Shown one piece after another: positions 1 through 6,754 of a stretch of DNA of 15,484 nucleotides. The notes beneath the pieces are model-generated. The model was not told where the DNA came from. It saw only the letters and a program-made list of their open reading frames with translations, and searched no databases. Source of the DNA: CAYOBW01 sp964402115 (GTDB lineage Bacteria; Verrucomicrobiota; Kiritimatiellia; UBA8416; CAYOBW01). Position numbers and translations under genes: made by a program. The stretch spans positions 1 through 15,484 of the forward strand of contig CAYOBW010000167.1 in assembly GCA_964402115.1 (NCBI GenBank), written 5' to 3'. How positions within the stretch are numbered: position 1 is the stretch's first letter; every line of letters begins with the position of its first letter.

Positions 1-133
1 TGGAGCCGGCCGTCCCCGGCCGGTAGCCCGCGGGGCAGACGAGGCATGAGAGCCTTGAGAGAGCAGGCGAAGTCAAGCCGGGTGAGTGGTGCGCTGCTTG
101 TGCGAAGACGGGCTGCGCACGCGATGCCATCGG

Positions 134-164
134 GCGCGGGGCCTCGGAGAGGCCCGCGCTACTG
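134..164. repeat. REP-like hairpin, family 1, copy 1
   Basis: The stretch 1-328 has no convincing gene. Within it, arm GCGCGGGGCCTC (134-145), loop GGA and arm GAGGCCCGCGC (149-159) form a strong stem with one extra G on the left side, followed by TACTG. Read on the minus strand it starts CAGTAGCGCGGGCCTCTC, which matches the plus-strand element at 15345-15369 almost base for base. A shorter GC hairpin (CCGGCC...GGCCGG, 6-23) lies at the window edge, without a T-tract. The repeat call rests on the two matching copies in this window. Confidence 0.6.
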
Positions 165-328
165 TCGAGCCCGGCGCCTGGTTGCACGACGCGCAAATGC
201 GCCTGCATCGCTCGCTCTCGCCACTCACCACTCTGGCGTTGCCAGCCGCGCGGGAATGCGCGAATATGCAGCCGAACCGCGACCGCGTGTGCGTTGCGGA
301 CAGCGAGCAAGGGACGGGGGAGGTTAGC

Positions 329-3300
329 ATGCAGCGAGGGGCAGGAATGGCGTGTCTGAGGGTGGGTCTGGCCGTGGCGGGTCTGCAGGCGGGCGTGGTG
401 TCTGTGGCGGCGCAAGGCCGTTTGCAGGCGACGACCCTGCGGTGCGAGTACAAGCAGGAGCCCCTCGGGATCGATGTGGCGCGGCCGCGCCTGAGCTGGG
501 TGCCGGAGGGCCGACCGGCCACGGCGCGGGGCCTGGCGCAGGGCGCCTACCAGGTTCTCGTGGCGAGCAGCCCCGAGCTGCTGGAAGCCGGGCGCGCCGA
601 CCTCTGGGACAGCGGCAAGGTGGCGTCGGCCGCCACGGCCCAGGTCGAGTACGCGGGCCGCGCCCTGGCGTCGGCGCAGCGCGCGGGCTGGAAAGTGCGG
701 CTGTGGGACGAAAAGGACCAGCCGGGTGCGTGGAGCGCGCCGGCGTCCTGGACGATGGGGCTGCTGGCCCCTGCCGACTGGCAGGCCCAGTGGATCGGCT
801 TCGAGGGTCAGGCCGCCGGCAGCGAGGACGCCGCGCTGAAAGCCCTGCTGAGTTTCGACCAGGACGCCTGGGTGTGGACGGCTGGCGCCAGCACCGCCGC
901 CCAACCCGTCGGCCGCGCGGGTTTCCGGAAAGTCGTGGAGCTGCCGACTGACCGCACCGTCTCCCGCGCCGTCATGGTCCTGGCCGCGGACGACCAGTTC
1001 GCCCTGTTTGTTAACGGCCGCAAAAGCGGTGGCGGCAGCGACTGGAAACAGCCGCGCGTGGTCGAGCTGGCCAGCCGCCTGCAGCCCGGGCGCAACGTGC
1101 TGGCCATCGAAGTCACGAACCAGGGAACGACCCCCTCGCCCGCGGGGTTGCTGGGGCGGCTGCTGGTGACCTTCCGCACCGGCGACCCGCTGGTCGTGCC
1201 GATCGACGGCTCGTGGCGCGCCAGCCTGCAGCCCGCCGGGCCGTGGCGGGACGCTGCCTTCGACGCTGGCGCCTGGCAGCCGGCGGCGGTGATCGCGCGC
1301 CACGGCGAACAGCCCTGGGGCAAGCTCAAGGCCTCGGTCGAGGAGTTCCGCCCGGCGCCGTGCCTGCGCAAAGCGTTCGTCGTGGCGAAGCCGCTCAAGC
1401 GGGCCGTGCTTTACGCCTCCGCGCTGGGGCTCTACGACCTGTATCTCAACGGCAAGCCGGTGGGTGCGGACGTGCTGGCGCCGGGGTGGACCGATTACCG
1501 CAAACGGGTCCACTACCTCGCCAGCGACGTGACCGCGCAGCTGAAGAGCGGTCCGAACGCCATCGGCATGATGCTCGGCGAGGGCTGGTATGCCGGCTTC
1601 CTCGCGTTCAGCGGGCGGCGCCACTACTACGGCCCGGCGCCGCGCGGCATCCTGCACCTGCGGCTCGACTACGCCGACGGCACGACGCAGGTGGTGGCCA
1701 CCGACGCGAGCTGGAAGGGCGCGGACGGCCCGGTGCTCCGCAACGACCTGCTGATGGGCAGCACCTACGACGCGCGCTGCGAGCTGCCGGGCTGGAGCAC
1801 GGCCGGGTTCGATGACGCCGCCTGGCAGCCCGTCACCGTCGACGCCGGCATCAAGACCCCGCTCGAGGCGCACCCGGGTGTGGCCATGCGCCGCATGCAG
1901 GTCGTGCCGGCGGTGAAGGTGTCTGAGCCGCAGCCCGGCGTTTTCGTCTACGATCTCGGGCAGAACCTGGTGGGCTGGGTGCGGCTGACGCTGCAGGGCG
2001 AGCGCGGACAGTGCGTGGAGGTGCGGCACGCGGAGATGCTCAACCCCGATGGCACGCTCTACACGGCCAACCTGCGGGCCGCGCGGGCGACGGATGTCCA
2101 CTACCTCGACGGCGGCGCGGCGCGGGCGTACGAGCCCGCGTTCACGTTCCACGGCTTCCGCTACGTGGAGGTGAGCGGCCTGGCCGCGGCGCCGGCGCTG
2201 ACCAACGTCGCCGGCATCGTCGTGCACTCCGCCCTGGCGCGGACGGGCTGGTTCGAGTGCTCCGAACCGCTGGTCAACAAGCTGGTCGAGAACACGGTCT
2301 GGGGCCAGCGCGGCAACTTCCTCGATGTGCCCACCGACTGCCCGCAGCGCGACGAGCGCGCCGGCTGGACGGGCGACGCGCAGGTCTTCATGAAGACGGC
2401 GTGCTTCAACCTCGACTCGCCGGCGTTCTTCACGAAATGGCTGACCGACCTCTGCGCAGACTCCCAGCGCGAGGACGGCGCCTTCGGCGACGTCGCCCCG
2501 CACATCAGCATCGTCGGCTTCGGCAACACCGGCTGGGGCGATGCGGGCGTCGTGTGCGTGTGGCAGATGCTGCAGCTCTACGGCGACACGCGCATCGTGC
2601 GGCAGCACTACCCCGCGCTGGTGCGGTTCATGGCCTTCCTCGAGCGGACGAGCAAGGACGGCGTGCGCGGCACCGGCTCGTACGGCGACTGGCTGCGGCT
2701 GGCGGGGCCGCAGCACTCGGAGGCGATCGGCACCGCCTACTACTTCTACACGACGCGCCTGATGGCGGAGTTGGCGCGGACGATCGGGGAGGCGGCGGAT
2801 GCCACGCGCTACGAGGCGCAGGCCGCGCGGCTCCGCGACGTGTTCGTCACCAAGTTCATCAAGCCCGACGGGCGCATCGTGGACGGCAAGAACCAGACGG
2901 CCCAGACGTTCTACGCGCTGGCCTTCGGCCTGGACCTGGTGCCCGCGGACCGGCGCGCAGCCGTGGCGGAGCAGTTCGCGGCGGAGATCGCGGCGCAGAA
3001 GGGGCACCTGGCGACCGGCTTCCTCGGCACGCCGTTCGTGCTCTTCGCCCTGCAGAAGGCGGGCCGCTCCGACCTGGCCTACCAGATGGTGTTGAACCAG
3101 GACTACCCGTCGTGGCTGGCGCAGGTGAAGCTCGGCGCCACGACGATGTGGGAGCGGTGGGATGGCTGGCTGCCGGACAAGGGCTTCCAGGACGCCGGCA
3201 TGAACTCGTTCAACCACTACTGGCTGGGGTGCGTGGGCGAGTGGCTCCAGTGCGGCGTGGCTGGCATCGACACGGACGGTCCGGGCTTCGCGCGGCTCAC

Positions 3301-3601
3301 CATCCGCCCGACGCTGGCCCCGGCGGGCAAGGGGCTGACGCGCGCGCGCGGCCAGTACGACTCGCTGCGCGGCCGGATCGCCAGCGCGTGGTCGGTCGAG
3401 GGCGACCGCTTCCGGCTGGAGGTGACCATCCCCGCGAATGTGACCGCAACCGTGTACGTGCCGGCGCGCGAGGCGGCGGGCGTGCGCGAGGGCGGCCGCC
3501 CGGCGGCGGAGGCGGACGGGTTGCGTTTCCTGCGCGCCGCGGACGGCTGCGCCGTCTTTACGGCCGGATCGGGGCAATACGTGTTCGAAAGCCGGCTGTA
3601 G
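329..3601 (+). CDS. Secreted alpha-L-rhamnosidase, GH78
   Basis: Inverting exo-glycosidase that releases terminal alpha-L-rhamnose from polysaccharides or glycosides, probably outside the cytoplasm. The 1090-residue product opens with a likely Sec signal peptide (hydrophobic 8-28, ending VSVAAQ). An Ig-like N-terminal domain follows (about 30-150), then an additional galactose-binding-like domain (about 165-330), the rhamnosidase N-domain with FVNGK/YLNGK-type loops (about 340-515), a beta-sandwich (520-625), the six-hairpin catalytic barrel (635-985) and a C-terminal beta domain. The GH78 signature CPQRDERAGWTGD is present; E676 in DER is the expected general acid and E942 in MWERW the expected general base. 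The ATG at 329 is chosen because a purine-rich GGGGGAGG (315-322) precedes it and the signal peptide starts there. The frame stays open upstream to 86, but that stretch is low-complexity and covers a repeat. The mutarotase gene follows 18 bases downstream. At 1090 residues it is longer than most family members, owing to the extra domain. Confidence 0.93.
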   Translation: MQRGAGMACLRVGLAVAGLQAGVVSVAAQGRLQATTLRCEYKQEPLGIDVARPRLSWVPEGRPATARGLAQGAYQVLVASSPELLEAGRADLWDSGKVASAATAQVEYAGRALASAQRAGWKVRLWDEKDQPGAWSAPASWTMGLLAPADWQAQWIGFEGQAAGSEDAALKALLSFDQDAWVWTAGASTAAQPVGRAGFRKVVELPTDRTVSRAVMVLAADDQFALFVNGRKSGGGSDWKQPRVVELASRLQPGRNVLAIEVTNQGTTPSPAGLLGRLLVTFRTGDPLVVPIDGSWRASLQPAGPWRDAAFDAGAWQPAAVIARHGEQPWGKLKASVEEFRPAPCLRKAFVVAKPLKRAVLYASALGLYDLYLNGKPVGADVLAPGWTDYRKRVHYLASDVTAQLKSGPNAIGMMLGEGWYAGFLAFSGRRHYYGPAPRGILHLRLDYADGTTQVVATDASWKGADGPVLRNDLLMGSTYDARCELPGWSTAGFDDAAWQPVTVDAGIKTPLEAHPGVAMRRMQVVPAVKVSEPQPGVFVYDLGQNLVGWVRLTLQGERGQCVEVRHAEMLNPDGTLYTANLRAARATDVHYLDGGAARAYEPAFTFHGFRYVEVSGLAAAPALTNVAGIVVHSALARTGWFECSEPLVNKLVENTVWGQRGNFLDVPTDCPQRDERAGWTGDAQVFMKTACFNLDSPAFFTKWLTDLCADSQREDGAFGDVAPHISIVGFGNTGWGDAGVVCVWQMLQLYGDTRIVRQHYPALVRFMAFLERTSKDGVRGTGSYGDWLRLAGPQHSEAIGTAYYFYTTRLMAELARTIGEAADATRYEAQAARLRDVFVTKFIKPDGRIVDGKNQTAQTFYALAFGLDLVPADRRAAVAEQFAAEIAAQKGHLATGFLGTPFVLFALQKAGRSDLAYQMVLNQDYPSWLAQVKLGATTMWERWDGWLPDKGFQDAGMNSFNHYWLGCVGEWLQCGVAGIDTDGPGFARLTIRPTLAPAGKGLTRARGQYDSLRGRIASAWSVEGDRFRLEVTIPANVTATVYVPAREAAGVREGGRPAAEADGLRFLRAADGCAVFTAGSGQYVFESRL

Positions 3602-3619
3602 GAGCCGGGAGGAGGTCGC

Positions 3620-4351
3620 ATGTCGCCCTATGAATTGGAAGTGCGGCAAGGCGGGGTGTTTCGCACCGCGCTGCTCGCCGCGGTGCAGCCGGGCCAGCTG
3701 TCGTCGCTGGAAGCGGTGCTGGCGGATCCGCCCGCGTCGCTGGCGGAGGACCTGGCAAGCGTCGGGCTGACCAACGTGTCGGTTTTCGCCAAGCCCCTGG
3801 CGGGGGGCGAGTGGTGCGTGGTGTATGCGGAGTACCGCGGGGTGGAGCGCGAGGACGCTGCCGCGGCGCTGGAGAAGAGCTCGCTCTGGTGGCTGCAGGT
3901 GCAGACGTACCTGGAGCCGCACCCGCTCGCGGCGAAGCGTGGGGCGCTGTGGCTGCGGATGGAGTGGATGAACCACGTGGGCGGGGCCGAGCAGCGGCCG
4001 GCGCAGCAGGTGCAGCGGCTGATGGTGGTAACGCGGTTGCGGCCGGAGCAGGAGCTCTGGTACCGGACCCTGCACCAGACGAACTGGCCCGGCGTGGCCG
4101 ACCAGATGTCCCGCAGTCGCGTGCGGCATTGGACGAGCTTCCTGACCGGGATCGCGGACGAGCTCTACCTGTTCTCGTACCACGAATACATCGGCGACGA
4201 TTTCGCCGCCGACATGGCGGCAATGGGGGAAGACCCGGTCACGCAGCGCTGGTGGACGCATACGGAGCCGTGCCTGAACCCGCTGCCGGAGATGCACGGC
4301 CGGGGCTCCTGGGCGCCGCTGCGGCCCCTGCTGCTGGTGCCGGCCGCGTGA
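3620..4351 (+). CDS. rhaM: Tandem-domain L-rhamnose mutarotase (RhaM family)
   Basis: RhaM interconverts the alpha and beta anomers of L-rhamnose and so speeds its use after hydrolysis; this fits its place directly behind the rhamnosidase. The usual protein is about 104 residues; this one has 243 and contains two related ferredoxin-like units. The second (about 132-222) carries the family's catalytic pattern: Y148 and H152 in YRTLH, and W211-W212 in QRWWTH. The first (about 15-102) keeps the paired Trp (W90-W91, LWWLQVQTYLEPHP) but aligns Leu30 and Leu34 to the catalytic Tyr and His, so it is probably inactive and structural; RhaM proteins are dimers, and a fused pseudo-dimer would explain this. 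A strong Shine-Dalgarno GGGAGGAGG (3607-3615) sits 4 bases before the ATG. The product has no signal peptide, so it should be cytoplasmic. Its TGA overlaps the GTG of the next gene. A DUF718/RhaM-like protein with another role is possible. Confidence 0.8.
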   Translation: MSPYELEVRQGGVFRTALLAAVQPGQLSSLEAVLADPPASLAEDLASVGLTNVSVFAKPLAGGEWCVVYAEYRGVEREDAAAALEKSSLWWLQVQTYLEPHPLAAKRGALWLRMEWMNHVGGAEQRPAQQVQRLMVVTRLRPEQELWYRTLHQTNWPGVADQMSRSRVRHWTSFLTGIADELYLFSYHEYIGDDFAADMAAMGEDPVTQRWWTHTEPCLNPLPEMHGRGSWAPLRPLLLVPAA

Positions 4352-4737
4352 GCGCGCTTGCTTTCGTCCTCGCGGCGGGGCTGGCGGCGGCCGCGGCCGC
4401 GGACGGGCGCTGGCCCCAGTGGCGCGGGCCGGACGGGACGGGCTGCGGGGGAGCCACGGCCCTGCCGGTGGCGTGGAGCCCCGGCAGCAACCTGCTGTGG
4501 ACCGTCGCGCTGCCGGGGAACGGCTGCTCGACGCCGTGCGCCTGGGATGGGTGCGTCTACGTGACGGCGCCGGTGGCCGGCGAGGATGCGCTGCTGGCGC
4601 TGGACGCGCAGCAGGGGCGCGTGATCTGGCAGACCAAGCTGGGCGAACGGATGATCGCCTCGCCCGTCCCCGTGGCCGGCCGCCTGCTGCTGCGCGGCGC
4701 CGCGCATCTGTTCTGCGTGGGGGTCAGTCCGCCATAG
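4348..4737 (+). pseudogene. Short PQQ-like beta-propeller protein, probably internally deleted
   Basis: The GTG at 4348 overlaps the mutarotase stop (GTGA), which suggests translational coupling. The 129-residue product has an Ala/Leu-rich signal peptide (about 1-19). It then shows the hallmark WPQWRGPDGTG (about 23-33), which opens secreted PQQ-like propeller proteins of planctomycetes and Verrucomicrobiota, and one blade ending LLALDAQQGRVIWQTKLGE. The next segment, IASPVPVAGRLLLRGAAHLFCVG, resembles the last blade of such proteins (ASPV..GRLYLRG..HLYCIG). Full-length relatives have roughly 400 residues in about seven blades, so the middle is missing and the ends appear joined, as recombination between blade repeats would do. 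The last residues are read from DNA that also encodes the C-terminus of the convergent radical SAM gene (14-base overlap). No continuation is possible downstream. It could still make a stable small protein, but a working propeller is unlikely. Confidence 0.6.
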
Positions 4738-5854
4738 GGTTATAGCAGCAGTACCGGTTCTCGAAAAGCCCGCCACTGTTGAAGAAACAACTGCCGCGGC
4801 AGCCTCCCCGGCAGACGGGGCCGCGTTCGCAGTCGCGGCAGCGCCCCGCCAGTTGGCAGGGATCGAAGGCGCGGTTGTAGGCGAAGGCGCCGGGCCGGTT
4901 CCAGATCGCCGCCAGAGGCTCGCGGCGCACATTGCCCTCGATGAAGCTCTCGCTGCACAGCGACTCGCAGCCGCGCACGTTACCCGCGCTGTCCAGTCCG
5001 ATCACCCGCAGCCCGGCCTGACAGCCGCTCCACACCGTCAGCGTGCCCGGCATTCCGCGGATGTAGAGCTCGTTCTCGTCGAAGTAGCCGATGTTGTCGC
5101 CGGCGTAAACCCACGGGGGGGAACGCTGGCGCGCATCCCGCACGAACGCCGTAACGTCCGGAATCCGCGCGGGATTCAGGGCCAAGTCACGCTGCTCGGC
5201 CAGATTGCCCATGGGGGTGCCGATCTGTAATTGCCACAACGTGACGCCGCGCTCGGCGAACAGCGCGCGCAGGGGCTCCAAGTCCCCCACGTTGAGTTCC
5301 AGCAGGCTGCTCACGACCCCGACCGGAATGTCTTCGGCCACCAACCGGTCCAGTGCGCTCAGCACGCGCGCGAACGAGCCACGGCGGCGTCGAATGCGGT
5401 CATGATGCTCCTCCACCCCGTCGATGGACAGTCCCACAAGCGCCAGACCGGCCGCCTTGATCTCGGCGATCTCCCGCTTGCCGAACCGGTACCCGTTCGT
5501 AATGATCCGAACCGCTGCGCCGCCGTCCGACAACCGCCGCGCCACGTGCTGCCACCCCGGGTAGAGGAACACCTCCCCGCCAATGAGCGTCACGTTTGTG
5601 CAACCCAGTGCCAGCAGATCCCCGGCGACGTCCAGACACTCCGCAACCGTCAACTCCGCCTCGCGAGCCGTGCCGGCTGCCGATCCACAGTGCAGGCAAC
5701 GCAGGTTGCAGCGCCGCGTCAGCTCCCACACGCAGTGCTCCGGAACGTAGACCGCCGCCGCGCGACCGGCCAGCGTATCCGGCGGCTTCGTCCTCCGCCC
5801 GGCCTGTCGCCGCTGCCCGCCGACACGGTCGCCGCTCTGTCCCGGCCGGTTCAC
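4724..5854 (-). CDS. Radical SAM/SPASM peptide maturase
   Basis: Predicted iron-sulfur enzyme that cleaves S-adenosylmethionine to a 5'-deoxyadenosyl radical and modifies a peptide substrate. The 376-residue product has the radical SAM motif CNLRCLHC (C49, C53, C56) after VWELTRR, the SAM-binding GGE (92-94) and a barrel to about 240. The Cys-rich SPASM region binds auxiliary clusters: C278, C296, C300, C333, C339, C342, C348, C352, C356 and C369/C370, including GRCRDCERGPVCRGGC. The start is GTG at 5854-5852, overlapping the TGA of the peptide gene upstream; the frame is open further upstream to 6115 but there only shadows that gene. No strong Shine-Dalgarno is visible, as expected for a coupled gene. 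No PqqD/RRE domain is seen before residue 40. The layout peptide then enzyme points to RiPP maturation, with the 115-residue peptide as substrate. The reaction cannot be read from sequence; a related SPASM oxidoreductase with a protein or small-molecule substrate is the alternative. Confidence 0.85.
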   Translation of the reverse strand: MNRPGQSGDRVGGQRRQAGRRTKPPDTLAGRAAAVYVPEHCVWELTRRCNLRCLHCGSAAGTAREAELTVAECLDVAGDLLALGCTNVTLIGGEVFLYPGWQHVARRLSDGGAAVRIITNGYRFGKREIAEIKAAGLALVGLSIDGVEEHHDRIRRRRGSFARVLSALDRLVAEDIPVGVVSSLLELNVGDLEPLRALFAERGVTLWQLQIGTPMGNLAEQRDLALNPARIPDVTAFVRDARQRSPPWVYAGDNIGYFDENELYIRGMPGTLTVWSGCQAGLRVIGLDSAGNVRGCESLCSESFIEGNVRREPLAAIWNRPGAFAYNRAFDPCQLAGRCRDCERGPVCRGGCRGSCFFNSGGLFENRYCCYNPMAD

Positions 5855-6198
5855 CGTGGCCTGTAGACGGTGGTCGGCGCCCCCTGCGTACCCGCGAGGG
5901 ACGGCCGCGAACCGACGCCGTACAAGGGACATGCGGCCGGGTTGACGAGAATGTACGCGCAAGCCGTTCCCAGTTCCTTGCGCACGGCGTTCTGCTGGGC
6001 GAGCGTCAGCGGGATCTGGACCGGGCGTCCGCCGAGGCCAATCCGCTGAGCTGCCGTGATCGCAGGCGTGCCGTAAAGCACGTTGAGTCCCCCGTGCTGC
6101 AGCGGCATTTCCCACGTCGTGAGCCGTCGACCGCAGACCTGCTGCATGAGTGTTTGCTGCTCCGGTGAGAGGTACAGGAGAAGCGATTGAGCCGCCAT
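5851..6198 (-). CDS. Candidate precursor peptide with two LYG modules
   Basis: I do not recognise this 115-residue protein. The ATG at 6198-6196 follows a strong Shine-Dalgarno GAGGAGGGA (6213-6205) at good spacing; the frame runs on to 6264 but has no such site there. It has no signal peptide or membrane span. Two related modules are visible. Module 1 runs L10-S-P-E-Q14-Q15 ... G23 ... L41-Y42-G43. Module 2 runs L64-T-L-A-Q68-Q69 ... G77 ... L92-Y93-G94. The L-to-G distance is 13 in both. A GxGxRP motif occurs at 54-59 (GLGGRP) and 94-99 (GVGSRP). Cysteines are at 22, 80 and 90. Residues 86-115 (from NPAACPLYGVG) are rich in Pro, Gly, Ala, Ser and Thr, as expected of a core region. The stop overlaps the start of the radical SAM/SPASM gene. 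Inference: leader-plus-core substrate of that enzyme. It does not look like a nitrile-hydratase or Nif11 leader. A small accessory protein of the enzyme is the alternative. Confidence 0.6.
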   Translation of the reverse strand: MAAQSLLLYLSPEQQTLMQQVCGRRLTTWEMPLQHGGLNVLYGTPAITAAQRIGLGGRPVQIPLTLAQQNAVRKELGTACAYILVNPAACPLYGVGSRPSLAGTQGAPTTVYRPR

Positions 6199-6434
6199 CG
6201 GAATCCCTCCTCGGCCGGCAAGTTCGGCGCGCCGCTGCCGCGCTTCCCTGGTCGGCCAGACCATCTATGTGACAGGAAATCGCTCCTCAGACCGTATGGG
6301 CACACGCCCACCTGCCTGCGTGAACCGTCCGGACACACCAGGCGCGACGCGCATGCACACGGCGCACCGACACACTCCGACTGGTCACGCATGGGCAGGT
6401 TGATATTGGCCTGAAGCCACGCTTTCGTCGATGT

Positions 6435-6450
6435 GCTAATGTTAGCGCTA
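6435..6450. promoter_or_regulatory. Overlapping dyads, possible LacI-type operator
   Basis: GCTAA-TG-TTAGC (6435-6446) is an inverted repeat, and TAGCGCTA (6443-6450) is a perfect 8-bp palindrome overlapping it. The longer string TGTTAGCGCTACA lacks one base compared with the TGTTAGCGCTAACA type of site bound by LacI/GalR-family repressors. No such repressor is encoded in the window, and the nearest start codon (6198, minus strand) is about 240 bases away. Function is uncertain. Confidence 0.2.
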
Positions 6451-6466
6451 CACCGCCGGATGAACA

Positions 6467-6498
6467 AGAACGAAGTGTGCCCCGACAGAACGAAGTGT
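6467..6498. repeat. Pair of 12-bp direct repeats
   Basis: AGAACGAAGTGT occurs at 6467-6478 and again at 6487-6498, exactly 20 bp apart (about two helical turns). The flanks differ (AAC and GAC before, GCC and CCA after). Short direct repeats at this spacing occur as terminal binding sites of IS21/IS481-type elements and also as activator or repressor sites. No transposase gene or second element end is visible, so this is at most a remnant or a regulator site upstream of the peptide gene. Confidence 0.45.
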
Positions 6499-6620
6499 CC
6501 ACCTGATAGCGCCGGGTTCGACTGCAAAATGCTGCAATCGCAGAGCATGCAGTAGTCCGAATTGAGGAGTCAGGCGTCTCGCATGTGACGCCCACTTCCC
6601 CCTCACGGATGCCGGACTCG

Positions 6621-6679
6621 CGCAGGGACGGCGCGGGAGCGCCGTCCTACGTAGGACGGTCCTCCGGGCCGTCCCTGCG
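6621..6679. repeat. Double-hairpin REP/BIME-like element
   Basis: Three nested symmetries are seen. The outer arms CGCAGGGACGGC (6621-6632) and GCCGTCCCTGCG (6668-6679) are perfect 12-bp complements. Inside, hairpin A pairs GGACGGCGC (6626-6634) with GCGCCGTCC (6639-6647) across a GGGA loop. The centre CCGTCCTAC/GTAGGACGG (6642-6659) is a perfect 18-bp palindrome, and GGACGG (6654-6659) can also pair with CCGTCC (6669-6674). The layout resembles two REP units in opposite orientation. It lies just upstream of the toxin-antitoxin promoter. No T-tract follows, so a terminator role is less likely. Confidence 0.65.
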
Positions 6680-6697
6680 TGCGCCAGATCCCGAACC

Positions 6698-6726
6698 TTG
6701 ACGCCGTTCCCGGCCACTGATATACC
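6698..6726 (+). promoter_or_regulatory. Sigma-70-type promoter for the toxin-antitoxin pair
   Basis: TTGACG (6698-6703) matches the -35 consensus at five of six bases, and TATACC (6721-6726) matches -10 at four of six, with the ideal 17-bp spacer. Transcription would start near 6733, about 22 bases before the antitoxin ATG, inside the palindrome at 6731-6740. Confidence 0.5.
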
Positions 6727-6730
6727 TAAT

Positions 6731-6740
6731 CATGTACATG
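6731..6740. promoter_or_regulatory. Palindromic operator candidate of the toxin-antitoxin operon
   Basis: CATGTACATG is a perfect 10-bp palindrome placed at the predicted transcription start and directly before the ribosome binding site AAAGGAG (6741-6747). Antitoxins with ribbon-helix-helix N-termini usually bind short palindromes at this position to repress their own operon. Confidence 0.4.
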
Positions 6741-6754
6741 AAAGGAGTTTCTCG

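Noticed and set aside
86..328. N-terminal extension of the rhamnosidase to 86
   Set aside because: It would bury the signal peptide, it reads through a REP-like hairpin, and the composition is not protein-like. The ATG at 329 has a ribosome binding site.
5855..6115. N-terminal extension of the minus-strand radical SAM enzyme to 6115
   Set aside because: The extra residues are Arg/Gly/Pro-rich and lie wholly inside the peptide gene in another frame, while the peptide gene has the better ribosome binding site.
6467..6498. CRISPR array
   Set aside because: Only two 12-bp repeats with an 8-bp gap; repeat and spacer lengths do not fit.
6499..6560. Possible tRNA-like stretch around GGGTTCGACTGC
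   Set aside because: It has the T-loop-like string but no acceptor stem, D-loop or anticodon arm at the right distances.
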